Counted from the stretch's first letter, positions 10,101 through 18,818 are shown. The stretch is DNA of 64,000 nt from Paenibacillus catalpae (GCF_900112695.1 NZ_FOMT01000003.1:620001-684000), one strand, 5' to 3'. Notes: a model not told the origin generated them from the sequence alone. Numbers and translations: made by a program.

Positions 10101-10790
10101 GTTTATCTGCCGGAAACAGATGAGCTCAGGCCGGTTCCCATTCTGTTCACGGACAATGCCGATGGTTCTGTAACCATTGATCTGAAGCGAAATGGCAACA
10201 GCATTTACGGTCTGGTAAAGACAAATGTTTCCTTCACTGATACGCTGGCTGCATGGGCGCAGCAGGATGTATGGCAGGCAGCCGCAAAACTTCTTGTAAA
10301 AGCGGAATCGGGCGGCGAATTTGGCGGAGCACGAGAGCTGAACCGTGCAGAAGTGACTTCGCTGATCGTCAGAGCACTTGGCATTCTGCCTGATTATACT
10401 GCTGCGGGAACAGCATTTAAGGATGTATCTGCAGACTCTGCTCACGCTGCCGATGTTGCTGCGGCGAAGGCAGCAGGTCTGGTCAACGGCAAAGGGAATG
10501 GTCTCTTTGATCCAACAGCGTCCATTACCCGCGAGGAAACGGCAGTAATTGTGGCGAAGGCACTTGCGTACGCGGGGGTTGCCGCACAAGCTGATTCCAA
10601 TACTTTGAACCGTTTCACAGACCGTACCAAAGTGTCCGGCTACGCGGCATCCTCTGTTGCGCTACTTGTTGAACGTGGAATTATGAACGGTGTGTCTGCA
10701 AGCCGTCTTGCTCCGCAAGCCCCCGTCACGAAAGAGCAGGCGACAGTGCTTGTCATGAAGGCACTCCGTTCCGCCGGACTGTCTAACTAA
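7173..10790 (+). CDS. secreted GH18 chitinase with FN3 and SLH domains
   Basis: TTG 7173 is chosen because GAGGTGA sits 5 bases upstream; ATG 7185 would be too far. A signal peptide (LPLLLVISILTGILAFAPNAHA) covers residues 1-34. Three FN3 modules follow (about 45-134, 150-233, 239-316), then a GH18 catalytic barrel (about 320-700) with LLISVGGWSWS and the DGVDIDWE motif at 455-462, Glu462 being the expected proton donor. A fourth FN3 lies at about 717-796, then an unassigned beta-rich region, then three SLH motifs (about 1026-1200) that should bind the secondary cell-wall polymer. The enzyme would hydrolyse chitin or chito-oligosaccharides at the cell surface. It stands alone between two terminators. 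Confidence 0.93.
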   Translation: MHLSMMRRSFWNLPLLLVISILTGILAFAPNAHAEEGADVPVKTGPSNLRVAKDDNGADIITHNSVKIAWDLLGDETNNNDIDVWNADTHAWMTWGDRSKQEIGGLTPETTYRVYITWFADRPSLEYKSNVIEFTTAPDTSEYPEPPLAPPGHLHATAVTDSSITLKWTGSPGANGYDLYVNGGWKQGVWDGSNTVTYTLPDGGNTAGTAYQFEVGAQNLPKVSANSNAVSIRWGELAAPSGLQAVTATRSTASLGWAETAGATGYDIYANGQLLGVSDDNRYVASGLQEGVSYSFKVVAKNTLWRSPESGELTVVPGADYNIVSYYTLWSPSSTGRNFHPSDVEVSQITHVNLAFADLCWRGFGSGAAACQNASVPTQTDYVFDREIIVGDPSSDLALFEEWAAIRDANPHLKLLISVGGWSWSNNFSNMASTEETRRAFANSVVKFLRTYKLDGVDIDWEYPVEGGENDNSRSPLDKENFGLMAQAVREALDAAGSEDGKYYLQTIASGQGDNFVANSDLGRSSDYLDFINMMTYDYSGSWDTLAHHNSPLYYDKNHPKDYAKRNNVLGGVMGHLNGGVPNYKVNIGIPFYGKGWNGCEAGGQYAACTGAAPFGTWENGIFDYTDIEEHYLNHEGYEHAWNNEAKVSYLYNADNGVFLTYNDESSMMYIASLAKSLDLSGVMSWDISGDRNRILTTRLAKDLPVTGVPDADALSAPTGLETVSISSRSLKVKWNAAAEATAYEVYVDKGLTGTTAGTDFNLTDLTPDTNYAIEVLAIKKEGEALVNVSAFSKPLATRTAQLLNAPSEPAGQEGLDTQVTKEGEKLLVSLPMDAALKEITSSVSSEFPIIVKGEGKQIELTVAKEITAAIAGKDKKSVIIVRWQGSAFTIPAAALPAGRDIRISIGALASGVTETWAKLLQQGSITPVAAPLAFIIEGKQADGTFDEITDFGASLLTHTFIVKGSDFNKAQTAGVVYLPETDELRPVPILFTDNADGSVTIDLKRNGNSIYGLVKTNVSFTDTLAAWAQQDVWQAAAKLLVKAESGGEFGGARELNRAEVTSLIVRALGILPDYTAAGTAFKDVSADSAHAADVAAAKAAGLVNGKGNGLFDPTASITREETAVIVAKALAYAGVAAQADSNTLNRFTDRTKVSGYAASSVALLVERGIMNGVSASRLAPQAPVTKEQATVLVMKALRSAGLSN

Positions 10791-10796
10791 TGGATG

Positions 10797-10825
10797 AACC
10801 GCCCGAGTGATCGGGCGGTTTTTGT
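10797..10825 (+). terminator. intrinsic terminator after chitinase
   Basis: AACCGCCCGA (10797-10806) pairs with TCGGGCGGTT (10811-10820) around a 4-base loop, followed by TTTGTGTTTT. Confidence 0.9.
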
Positions 10826-10985
10826 GTTTTCATGCTGCGGACTTTACGGCAATACATCTGCAGACTGATTTAGCGGTAAACTATTTAGCTTAAGATTAGA
10901 ACATCAATTTTCATATGCGTTTAAATTCAGTTTAAAAATGTACGTTAGGATCATGACATCAACAATTCTTGGGAGGAAACGGGAA

Positions 10986-11990
10986 ATGGAATATAGACCG
11001 AACAATGGCGATTGGGCTGTTGAAGCGAATGGACTCGTCAAATTATTTGGCGATAACCGTGCGGTAGACGGTGTGGATATGAATGTGAAGGCAGGCTCGA
11101 TCTACGGCGTGCTTGGTCCAAACGGGGCAGGTAAAACAACAACAATCCGCATGCTGGCAACGCTCCTTCGGCCGGATGCAGGCTCAGCCCGGATCTTTGG
11201 ACATGATGTGGTGAAGGAATCGCAAATTGTCCGCCAGTTAATTGGCGTCACAGGGCAATATGCCTCGGTAGATGAATCGCTCAGCGCAACGGAGAACTTA
11301 ATCATTTTCTCCAGGCTGCTTGGACTTGGACGTGCGGAATCGAAGAAGAAAGCGGCAGATCTGCTTGAGGAATTCGGACTCACTGAAGCGGCGAAGCGTC
11401 CGCTCAAAAACTTCTCAGGCGGTATGAGACGACGTCTGGATCTGGCAGCAAGCCTTATTGCGCAGCCTCCGCTTATTTTCCTCGATGAGCCTACAACAGG
11501 ACTTGATCCTCGTACTCGCTCGCAAATGTGGGATACGATTCGCCGTTTGGTCAATACAGGTTCAACGGTTTTGCTGACCACCCAATATCTCGAAGAAGCC
11601 GATCAACTGGCCGACCGGATTGCCGTTATTGACCGCGGCAAAGTTGTGGCTGAAGGTACCGGTGATGAATTGAAACAATCGGTAGGGACATCGTCCCTGC
11701 ATCTTAGAGTGGAGAATCAATCCGATATCGAGATTGCCCGGCAAACCGTGGAGCAGGTGCTGAAGGTTCCATCCACGTTGTCGAGCGAAGCAGCGAAGAT
11801 TACTGCGCCGATGGCAAATGCGGATTTGATTACCGACCTTTTGATTGCCCTTCGCGAGAAAGGAATTACATTGTCCGAGGTCAGCGTGCAGAAGCCAACT
11901 CTCGACGAGGTGTTCCTGACGATTACGGGACATGGCGTTGAAGAGGATAAAACAAAAGATCCAAATAGAGCGGAGGCCGTAACGGTATGA
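10986..11990 (+). CDS. DrrA-family ABC transporter ATPase (drug resistance)
   Basis: ATG 10986 is preferred over ATG 10938 because GGGAGG at 10971-10976 is correctly spaced for it. The 334-residue protein has Walker A GPNGAGKTT at 44-52, a Q-loop (TGQYASVDE), the signature SGGMRRRLDLA and Walker B LIFLDEPTTGLD. A C-terminal extension (SDIEIARQTVEQVLKV to KPTLDEVFLTITGHG) is typical of the daunorubicin-resistance DrrA subfamily. It overlaps the permease gene by 4 bases (ATGA). It should energise export of an amphipathic drug or peptide by the membrane partner; the substrate is unknown. A second DrrAB pair lies at 37676-39348. Confidence 0.92.
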   Translation: MEYRPNNGDWAVEANGLVKLFGDNRAVDGVDMNVKAGSIYGVLGPNGAGKTTTIRMLATLLRPDAGSARIFGHDVVKESQIVRQLIGVTGQYASVDESLSATENLIIFSRLLGLGRAESKKKAADLLEEFGLTEAAKRPLKNFSGGMRRRLDLAASLIAQPPLIFLDEPTTGLDPRTRSQMWDTIRRLVNTGSTVLLTTQYLEEADQLADRIAVIDRGKVVAEGTGDELKQSVGTSSLHLRVENQSDIEIARQTVEQVLKVPSTLSSEAAKITAPMANADLITDLLIALREKGITLSEVSVQKPTLDEVFLTITGHGVEEDKTKDPNRAEAVTV

Positions 11991-12790
11991 GCACTTCAGT
12001 AAAAACAAGCCATCTAAAAAACCATACAAGCTTTATTCAATCCGTAAAGAATTCGCTAACGATGGCATATCGGGGCATACTCAAAATTAGGCGTACACCG
12101 GAGCAGCTATTTGATGTTACGCTGCAGCCGATTATTTTCACCTTGATGTTTACTTATATTTTTGGCGGAGCGATTTCCGGCGATGTACAAAGCTATTTGC
12201 CGGTTATTATTCCAGGCATTCTTGTCCAGACGGTAATCTCAACTTCCATCGTAACGGGAGTCCAGCTAAGGGAAGATATGGATAAAGGCGTATTCGACCG
12301 CTTCAAATCTCTTCCCATTGCGCGTATCGCCCCGCTTGCAGGAGCTTTATTGGCTGACACGATTCGGTATACGATTGCAACCGTACTCACGTTCGCTATG
12401 GGCTACATCATGGGCTACCGTCCTGACGGCGGCTTTGAAAATGTTCTTTTGTCCGCGCTGCTCGTTATCTTCGTATCTTGGTCGGTGAGCTGGATCTTTG
12501 CTTTCTTTGGTGTCATTGCACGCACGGCTTCCAGCGTACAAGGCATCTCTATGCTTGTATTATTCCCGTTAACCTTCCTGTCCAATGCATTTGTTCCGGT
12601 GGACACCATGCCGAAATGGCTGCAATGGTTCGTAAATATTAACCCGGTTACCCATGTCGTGTCTGCTGTCCGTGAATTAACGAATTCAGGTACAGCCGGC
12701 TGGGATCTCGGTATCTCTCTGATTGGTGCCGTTGCCATTGTTGCAGTCTTCGCTCCAATCACCGTTCGCGCTTATATGCGCCGGACATAA
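11987..12790 (+). CDS. DrrB-type ABC-2 permease
   Basis: The 267-residue integral membrane protein begins at ATG 11987, overlapping the ATPase gene by 4 bases. An N-terminal cytoplasmic segment (LTMAYRGILKIRRTPEQLFDVTLQPIIF) precedes about six membrane helices. The ABC-2 signature region (QGISMLVLFPLTFLSNAFVPVDTMPKWLQWFVNINPVTH) is clear. Together with the ATPase it forms a DrrAB-like efflux pump; the linked TetX-like monooxygenase 700 bases downstream suggests a drug-resistance theme. Confidence 0.9.
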   Translation: MSTSVKTSHLKNHTSFIQSVKNSLTMAYRGILKIRRTPEQLFDVTLQPIIFTLMFTYIFGGAISGDVQSYLPVIIPGILVQTVISTSIVTGVQLREDMDKGVFDRFKSLPIARIAPLAGALLADTIRYTIATVLTFAMGYIMGYRPDGGFENVLLSALLVIFVSWSVSWIFAFFGVIARTASSVQGISMLVLFPLTFLSNAFVPVDTMPKWLQWFVNINPVTHVVSAVRELTNSGTAGWDLGISLIGAVAIVAVFAPITVRAYMRRT

Positions 12791-12800
12791 ATAGTTTAAG

Positions 12801-12844
12801 AGGCGGTTTAGGACGAGAAGATTCAAGTCCTGAACCGCCTTTCC
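12801..12844 (+). terminator. hairpin after drrAB, probable weak terminator
   Basis: A 14-bp stem with one G-T pair (AGGCGGTTTAGGAC at 12801-12814 with GTCCTGAACCGCCT at 12827-12840) is followed only by TTCC, so read-through into the cupin gene is likely. Confidence 0.6.
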
Positions 12845-12878
12845 GTAAGCTCGATATTTAAGAAAGCAGGTATGAACA

Positions 12879-13277
12879 ATGGCAAACGAACATTTGAGCA
12901 ACAGCACAATCTTTCCTTTGGGACGAAAGGTTGATCCGAACTATTTTATCGGGGATGCGTACCTTCAGATGATCTTTACCGATCCAACGCCTCTCAACGC
13001 GCCGATCGGAAATGTAACCTTTGCTCCAGGCGCTCGCAATAACTGGCATTCCCATCAAGTTGGACAAGTATTGTTAGTGACTGGCGGTGAGGGCTGGTAT
13101 CAGGAAGAAGGGAAACCGGCTCAACTGCTCAAAACGGGGGACGTCGTGAATATTCTCCCCAATGTGAAGCATTGGCATGGGGCAACGAAAGAAAGCTGGT
13201 TTGTCCATTTAGCCATTACACCGGGGCAAACGAATTGGCTGGAGCCCGTTGAAGATGAGTGGTATGAAAAGTTATAA
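12879..13277 (+). CDS. single-domain cupin, hydroxynitrile-lyase-like
   Basis: The 132-residue cupin carries metal ligands in NWHSHQVGQ (His57, His59, Gln63) and PNVKHWHGA. The spacing and the WHSHxxGQ signature are those of the small manganese cupin group that includes bacterial (R)-selective hydroxynitrile lyases, although most members have unknown substrates. The ATG at 12879 follows AGCAGG. No signal peptide, so it is cytosolic. It lies between the DrrAB pump and the monooxygenase and may share their transcript. I cannot assign a substrate. Confidence 0.75.
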   Translation: MANEHLSNSTIFPLGRKVDPNYFIGDAYLQMIFTDPTPLNAPIGNVTFAPGARNNWHSHQVGQVLLVTGGEGWYQEEGKPAQLLKTGDVVNILPNVKHWHGATKESWFVHLAITPGQTNWLEPVEDEWYEKL

Positions 13278-13497
13278 ATAACCGCCTCGGCTGATTGTCT
13301 AAACCAAACGGCGTGTCAAATGGGTTATCCATTTGTATGAAGTGCGAACGGGAGCATTCAGACCGTATGACAAGCACCCGGCCGAAATTCCGAAGACCGG
13401 ATTCTAATTGGCCCTGCGGTTTACATTCCGTTTAACTAGCAGCGTTACTATAGCTGTGTAAGGAACAAACAAACCTACATGGATATAGGAGCTGGTC

Positions 13498-14661
13498 ATG
13501 ATGACAACAAATCAAACCAATAAACAAATCGCTATTATCGGTGGTGGCCCGGGCGGGCTTACGCTGGCTCTGATTTTGCAGAAGCATGGGATTTCAGCAA
13601 CGGTATATGAACGTGAAGCACAGAATATCAACGCCCAGCGCGGAGGATCGCTCGATATTCATGAGGATTCCGGCCAGATGGCATTGAAGGAAGCCGGATT
13701 GCTTGAACCGTTCGAGGCGATTGCGCGTTACGAGGGTGAAGATTTCCGTCTGTTTGATAAAACCGGCAACGTCTATATGGACGAAAGAGCAGAGGATGGG
13801 GAAAAAGGCGGGCGTCCGGAGATTGACCGTGGAACGTTATGCGATCTGCTGCTGAATGCTTTACAGCCCGGTACAATCCGCTATGGTTATAAGCTGGCAG
13901 AGGCAATAGCGCTGGAAGATGGTCAGCATGAGCTTCATTTCGACAACGGCGTGAAGGAGATGGTTGATCTTGTAATTGGCGCTGATGGCGCCTTCTCCAA
14001 GCTTCGGCCGCTGCTGACGGATGCGAAGGCTATTTATTCGGGCTTATCAATGGTGGAACTGCACATGGATACGAAGGAACATCCGGATCAGGCTGCTTTT
14101 AATGCGAGAGGCAAAGTATTTGCGCTGGATGAGCACAAAGGTATACTTGCGCAATTAAACGGGGACGGTATGATAAAAGTTTATCTAACCTTCACGGCCG
14201 AACAAGATTGGCTTGATACGTGCGGCATAACGTTTGATCAGCCGAAGGAAGCGAAAAAGCAGCTGCTGGAGTATTTCGGCGACTGGGCGGCGCCGCTTCG
14301 GAACTATATCCTAAGGTCGAATGATATCGTTCTGCCAAGACGGATCTATATGCTGCCCGTTGGGCTGAAGTGGGAGCATAAGCCGGGTATTACGCTGATT
14401 GGAGATGCTGCGCATCTGATGTCCCCGTTTGCAGGCGAAGGCGTTAACCTGGCGATGCGCGATGCAGCGGAACTTGCGCTTGCCATTGCCCGTCATGATG
14501 ATCTAGATCAGGCTATTCAAGCTTACGAGGAGAAAATGTATGAGTATTCTTCAAGCTCGGCGAAAGCTTCCGATGATAATCTGAAGCTGATGTTCTCCGA
14601 GAATGCCGCTTCGAATCTCAAAGCTTTGTTCGATGAGCTTCATGCGGAATATGCGCAATAA
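13498..14661 (+). CDS. FAD-dependent monooxygenase, TetX-like
   Basis: The 387-residue flavoprotein opens with a Rossmann motif IAIIGGGPGGLTLALILQ and VYERE, then RGGSLDIHEDSGQMALKEAGL, PEIDRGTLCDLLLNAL, a VIGADGAFSK motif and GDAAHLMSPFAGEGVNLAMRDA. The order and wording of these blocks closely follow the tetracycline-inactivating enzyme TetX, including the heptapeptide-like Leu-Asp-His segment after the first motif. It would hydroxylate an aromatic substrate with NAD(P)H and oxygen. Tandem ATGs at 13498 and 13501 both fit AGGAG at 13487. Whether it acts on tetracyclines cannot be judged; many chromosomal homologues do not. Confidence 0.85.
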   Translation: MMTTNQTNKQIAIIGGGPGGLTLALILQKHGISATVYEREAQNINAQRGGSLDIHEDSGQMALKEAGLLEPFEAIARYEGEDFRLFDKTGNVYMDERAEDGEKGGRPEIDRGTLCDLLLNALQPGTIRYGYKLAEAIALEDGQHELHFDNGVKEMVDLVIGADGAFSKLRPLLTDAKAIYSGLSMVELHMDTKEHPDQAAFNARGKVFALDEHKGILAQLNGDGMIKVYLTFTAEQDWLDTCGITFDQPKEAKKQLLEYFGDWAAPLRNYILRSNDIVLPRRIYMLPVGLKWEHKPGITLIGDAAHLMSPFAGEGVNLAMRDAAELALAIARHDDLDQAIQAYEEKMYEYSSSSAKASDDNLKLMFSENAASNLKALFDELHAEYAQ

Positions 14662-14667
14662 TAGATG

Positions 14668-14697
14668 AGCCCGGGATTCTCATATCCCGGGCTTTCT
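14668..14697. terminator. bidirectional intrinsic terminator
   Basis: AGCCCGGGAT (14668-14677) pairs with ATCCCGGGCT (14683-14692), with TTTCTT beyond. It lies between convergent genes and can serve both. Confidence 0.85.
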
Positions 14698-14701
14698 TAC
14701 A

Positions 14702-17008
14702 TCAGGAGGACACATGCTTCTCCCGGTATTGTCCGGGTGTAATGCCCTCAAGCTTCCGGAAGGAGCGGATGAAATTTTGCGGATTGTTGTAGCATAGCCG
14801 GGCTGCGATATCTTTAACGGGCGTATCCGTCTCCCGCAGCCATTTCTTCGCCATGCTGAACCGGTAAGCGGCGAGATATTCGCTAAATGACGTGTTGGTT
14901 TCTTTGCGGAAGACGCTGCTCAAGTAGTTGGCGTTATAATTAAGCCTCGTGGCGCAGTCCTCGAGCGACAGATCGGTATCGTAATGATTATGGATCAGAT
15001 CGATCATTTTCTCCGAAATATTGTGATATTGGGCATCCTGCCGGTCTGCAAAAATGTGTATCATCGGCTGAATGACCTTGTTCCAGAACCAGTCCTCGAT
15101 TTCCTTGACCGTATTTAATTTCAGCAGCTCCTCGAATAAGGATCCCTTACCCTGACGAATCTGATTGAGACTAATGCCAGACTCCTGCTTCACGACTAAC
15201 ATACTGTTCAGCAACCGGACTAACGGCAGGTGATAATCCTGTGGTGACATTTCCGCGGAGAAAACAGGCACCAGGAAGCAGTGAAGAAGCTCCTTCGACT
15301 TCTCTTTGTCCGCTAATTTAATGGCATCGACAAGATCATTCTCCAGATGGTTCGGATACCGGATGTTCAAATAATGCTTGCCCTGGTTAAGGTTCTCGTA
15401 TTGAATGACGATCCCTTCTCCAAGCTTCAGGCGGTGCTTAAGCGCGTCGAGTCCTTCCTGGTAGGCAAGAGAAATTTGGGTCATCGACTCGAATGGGAGG
15501 CTGATCCCGATGCTGATAGTCAGCTCCAGCAGGCTTTGGATTTGCTGCTGCAGATGCTCGGTTAATTCGAACAAGGCCGTCTTGAAGTCGACATTCTCAA
15601 CGGATGTGCTGCCAAACAGCGTCACGACGGTATGATCGATCGTCACGGAACCCAGTCTATTCGGCTCGGGAATAAGCTCCTCGATCATATTATGAATAGC
15701 AAACAGCAGCAGCTCCGTATCCTGCTTCTCGTATCTTGTACCTTCAAGGGAATCGATCTGGATGGTGACCGCGGCCATCACATCCCATGCCTGAAGCTGC
15801 TCGCTGTAGCCGAATCTCTCCAGCTGTTCGGTCAGCTCATTATTTTTGACCTGACCTTGAAAGGCTTTTGCAAGAAACAAGGTGCGCACCTGCTTCAGAT
15901 ACTGCTGCAGCTCGCTCTCCAGCCGGGTTTTGGATTGGAATAACTGTTGGATTTGCTCGCCAATCGCCTGAAATTCATTCTTGCGCTTCTGCCGGATCTC
16001 CGGGGTCCGTACGTTCATTTGCTTCAGCAGCATTTCAATAGGCGAATACATCTTGCGGGAACCAAGCCAGGCAAGCAGCATCGTCACCAGCAGCATAAAT
16101 AAACAGAGGACAAGGGTATAGATGCCGATTTTTTTCGATTCCTTCGTTAAACTCGCTATGGAAGTGAAGGATAGATAGATCCAGCCGCTCGAAGGGGACT
16201 TGTAATAGGTCACCGAATATTCCTGCTGATTAAGGAGCGACCGGAATTGCCCGGACGGCCCGGTCAGCTTCTGATCATCGTCAAACCCAACAACCGAGAC
16301 ATTCTTGCCGATCATGGAATGGTCAGGATGCAGCAGAATATGGTGCTTATCATCCAGCACCAGCGTTGTATCGCTCTGCTCCGGGTCATACTGAAGCAAC
16401 GCCTGCAGGCTGCAGGACGGAATATTGGCCATGATCAGTCCGTATGGATTACGCTCGGTGACGGGCAGCTTTTTGATCAGGCTGATACTGTACTCACATC
16501 TGGAGCTGTCGGCGCTTTCTTCACTGTAGAACCAGGCAGAAGGATTCATGACCCAGGATGTATCGTTCTTGGAGTCGATAAGCCCGGTGAGCTGTTCATG
16601 ATAAGGATACTGGTCAAAGCGGTATAAACCCGAGTTTTTGATCATCCAGTTATGCCGGTTATTAATCAGCACAACGTCTTCCAGCTTCGTATCGAACGAT
16701 TGCATATGAAGAAGCTCATCGCGTAAATTGCCGTACAATTTGAAATCGCTTACATTTAACGGGCTGTTCATCGTCTGTTTCAGGACATTGGAGTTGATGA
16801 CCTGATTTAACGTATGGTTGACAGTCGTCAAAATTTGCTCTACATTGGCATTAATTTGAACGAGCAGTTGATATTTTCCTTTATTTACATCCTTTTGAAT
16901 TTCGCTTGAAGCCGTCACGTACGAGAAGATGCCGATAAACAAGACGGGAAGCGTACTTAACAAAAATCCGAAGATGGTCATTTTGGTCAGGAAACTGAAC
17001 GAGCGCAT
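14702..17008 (-). CDS. membrane AraC-family regulator with extracellular sensor
   Basis: The start ATG 17008 is chosen for the AAGGTG ribosome site; ATGs at 17056 and 17029 lack one. The protein has about 768 residues: a membrane helix at about 10-32, an extracellular Cache-like sensor to about 290, a second helix (TLVLCLFMLLVTMLLAWLG), a coiled connector, a degenerate cytoplasmic domain, and a C-terminal pair of helix-turn-helices (LSLEDCATRLNYNANYLSSVF, VKDIAARLCYNNPQNFIRSF). This is the architecture of paenibacillar regulators that sense a sugar or binding protein outside and activate a neighbouring transporter. It is divergent from the binding-protein gene at 17125 and probably controls it. 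Confidence 0.88.
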   Translation of the reverse strand: MRSFSFLTKMTIFGFLLSTLPVLFIGIFSYVTASSEIQKDVNKGKYQLLVQINANVEQILTTVNHTLNQVINSNVLKQTMNSPLNVSDFKLYGNLRDELLHMQSFDTKLEDVVLINNRHNWMIKNSGLYRFDQYPYHEQLTGLIDSKNDTSWVMNPSAWFYSEESADSSRCEYSISLIKKLPVTERNPYGLIMANIPSCSLQALLQYDPEQSDTTLVLDDKHHILLHPDHSMIGKNVSVVGFDDDQKLTGPSGQFRSLLNQQEYSVTYYKSPSSGWIYLSFTSIASLTKESKKIGIYTLVLCLFMLLVTMLLAWLGSRKMYSPIEMLLKQMNVRTPEIRQKRKNEFQAIGEQIQQLFQSKTRLESELQQYLKQVRTLFLAKAFQGQVKNNELTEQLERFGYSEQLQAWDVMAAVTIQIDSLEGTRYEKQDTELLLFAIHNMIEELIPEPNRLGSVTIDHTVVTLFGSTSVENVDFKTALFELTEHLQQQIQSLLELTISIGISLPFESMTQISLAYQEGLDALKHRLKLGEGIVIQYENLNQGKHYLNIRYPNHLENDLVDAIKLADKEKSKELLHCFLVPVFSAEMSPQDYHLPLVRLLNSMLVVKQESGISLNQIRQGKGSLFEELLKLNTVKEIEDWFWNKVIQPMIHIFADRQDAQYHNISEKMIDLIHNHYDTDLSLEDCATRLNYNANYLSSVFRKETNTSFSEYLAAYRFSMAKKWLRETDTPVKDIAARLCYNNPQNFIRSFRKLEGITPGQYREKHVSS

Positions 17009-17074
17009 GAATAACCAACACCTTATCATCGTTAATATTTCTTTATTGTAGGCCATGAACCATCACTTGGACAA

Positions 17075-17102
17075 TAATCATTAGGTCCGGGAGTAATCAT
17101 TA
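17075..17102 (+). promoter_or_regulatory. direct repeats, candidate AraC-regulator site
   Basis: TAATCATTA occurs at 17075-17083 and 17094-17102, 19 bases start to start (about two helical turns), in the divergent gap between the regulator and the transporter genes. Two same-face direct repeats are what AraC-type dimers bind; the assignment is by position only. Confidence 0.4.
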
Positions 17103-17124
17103 TTACAGATTAAGGGGGAATCCG

Positions 17125-18630
17125 ATGTTTCTTCATGATTATAAAGGCAGCCTGCCGGGTTGTGCCGGGATCCTGCTGGCGGCTGTGCTGCTTGGTTCCT
17201 GCATGGATACTCAAGGATCGAAGGCGCATAAGGATGGCCAATCCCGGCCGGTTATTACGATTATGGCGCCGCTTCATTTTCCGCAAGGCCCGGATTCCTC
17301 GTTAGTTGAGAAGATGGAAGAGATGACAGCTGCCAACCTCATTATTGACTGGGTTCCGGACGAAATCTATACGGATAAAATGAATGCGGCGCTAACGATG
17401 AACTCGCTAAAGCAAGCAACCTTCGTCAAGTATACCGATTATATCTTTCTGAAAAGCGCGATCCGCTCCGGCATGTTCTGGGAGGTTGGGCCGTATCTCG
17501 CTGAATTCCCGAATTTAAGGCGGCTGAATGCAAGCATTCTGAGTCAAACCGCTGTGGACGGAAAGATCTATGGTCTCTATACCGAGCGTCCCTCTTCCCG
17601 GCAAGGCGTGATTATCAGGGAAGATTGGCTGGATAATCTGAATCTGGAACCTCCCAAGACGATAGATCAGCTGTATAACGTGCTGAAGCAGTTTACATAC
17701 GGTGACCCGGATCGGGACGGAAAACAGGATACGATAGGCCTCACTGACCGCAATGATCTTGTTTTTGGCGCATTTAAGACATTAAGCTCGTACTTCGGCA
17801 CTCCGAACAACTGGATGGTAGATAATCATCGGATTGTTCCGGAATTCGAGACGTTGCCATACAAGGACACGATGGATTTCATGCGGAAATTGTACAAGGA
17901 GAAGCTGATCAACCAGGAATTTGTGGTGACAAGCAAAGACATCCAGCGGGATCTGTTGATCAGCGGCAAGGCAGGCGTATATATCGGCAGTATGACGGAT
18001 GTCCAGCGATTGTCCAATGAGGCGAAGCAGGTAAATCCGGACGCAAGGTTTACCGTCGTGAACCGGATTGAAGGGCCGGACGGTTACAAGGTGTGGTCGA
18101 TTCCGAATTTCAACGGCCTGTTTCTGTTCTCCAAGAGCGCAATCAAAACCGAGGAGGAGCTGAAGCAGGTGCTCGGGTTCTTCGACCGTACGATGGAGGA
18201 AGACACGGCTAATCTGATGAAATACGGCGTGGAGGGCAGGCATTATACATTAGACGGTAAGGAAGTGCTTCTGCCTGTAAAAAGCGAACAGCTTCGCATA
18301 AACGAGGTTGCTCCGCTATATTCGTTAATGATTGCCGACCTGAGCAATCCGAATCTGATGAAGGTTGCCCGGGAGGATCCGCTGCTTGCGCTGGCGGAGA
18401 AGCTGACCATCGATAATGAGAAGTTTATCGTCAAGGATCCGACGGTTAATCTGGAATCGGTTGCTTTTGATGAGCGGAGCGAGGAGTTAAACAAGATTAT
18501 TATGGATGCGACCTATCATTATATTCTTGGGCAGATTGATCGGGCTGGCTTCGATCAGGAAGTTGAGAGATGGAAACGCAGCGGCGGAGAACAAATCATC
18601 GAGGAATTTACGCAGTCGTATTTTGAATAA
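17125..18630 (+). CDS. extracellular solute-binding lipoprotein (family 1), copy A
   Basis: The signal peptide ends in a lipobox LLGSC with Cys26 as the lipidated residue. The 501-residue protein is a paralogue of the product at 18819: both share blocks such as FWE(V/I)GPYL(A/T)EFPNL, (R/S)RQG(V/I)I with EDW or KDW, and TIGL(T/A)DRNDL. A loop of the form DPDRDGKQD at about 194-202 looks like a calcium-binding loop. It lacks the long Ser/Thr/Glu linker that the other copy has after its lipid Cys. It probably captures an oligosaccharide for the permeases at 20455 and 21431, or presents it to the membrane regulator. A terminator separates it from copy B. Confidence 0.87.
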   Translation: MFLHDYKGSLPGCAGILLAAVLLGSCMDTQGSKAHKDGQSRPVITIMAPLHFPQGPDSSLVEKMEEMTAANLIIDWVPDEIYTDKMNAALTMNSLKQATFVKYTDYIFLKSAIRSGMFWEVGPYLAEFPNLRRLNASILSQTAVDGKIYGLYTERPSSRQGVIIREDWLDNLNLEPPKTIDQLYNVLKQFTYGDPDRDGKQDTIGLTDRNDLVFGAFKTLSSYFGTPNNWMVDNHRIVPEFETLPYKDTMDFMRKLYKEKLINQEFVVTSKDIQRDLLISGKAGVYIGSMTDVQRLSNEAKQVNPDARFTVVNRIEGPDGYKVWSIPNFNGLFLFSKSAIKTEEELKQVLGFFDRTMEEDTANLMKYGVEGRHYTLDGKEVLLPVKSEQLRINEVAPLYSLMIADLSNPNLMKVAREDPLLALAEKLTIDNEKFIVKDPTVNLESVAFDERSEELNKIIMDATYHYILGQIDRAGFDQEVERWKRSGGEQIIEEFTQSYFE

Positions 18631-18639
18631 TAGAGCAGG

Positions 18640-18671
18640 GCCCGTCTCGTTCATGCGAGGCGGGCTTTTTA
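18640..18671 (+). terminator. intrinsic terminator between the two binding-protein genes
   Basis: GCCCGTCTCG (18640-18649) pairs with CGAGGCGGGC (18656-18665) and is followed by TTTTT. Confidence 0.85.
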
Positions 18672-18818
18672 AATGCTCACTTGTGAAGGCCATAATCATT
18701 TTTGCAGATGCTCCCGCGAAGGCGGTTAATCTGCAGGAATGATTGTATCGGTACCAAGCGGTGCCAAGGTATGGTTGATCTGCAGCACAATACCTATTGA
18801 TGGTGGAGGTCAATGAGC

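Noticed and set aside
13303..13407. Short coding-like frame ending in a RTGAFRPYDKHPAEIPKTGF-like peptide between the cupin and monooxygenase genes
   Set aside because: The frame is only 35 codons, opens directly after a stop, has no start or ribosome site and could not be tied to a family; it may be a gene remnant but is not supported.
13420..13451. Promoter TTTACA...TACTAT before the monooxygenase gene
   Set aside because: The spacer is 20 bases and no better pairing was found, so it is not listed as a feature.
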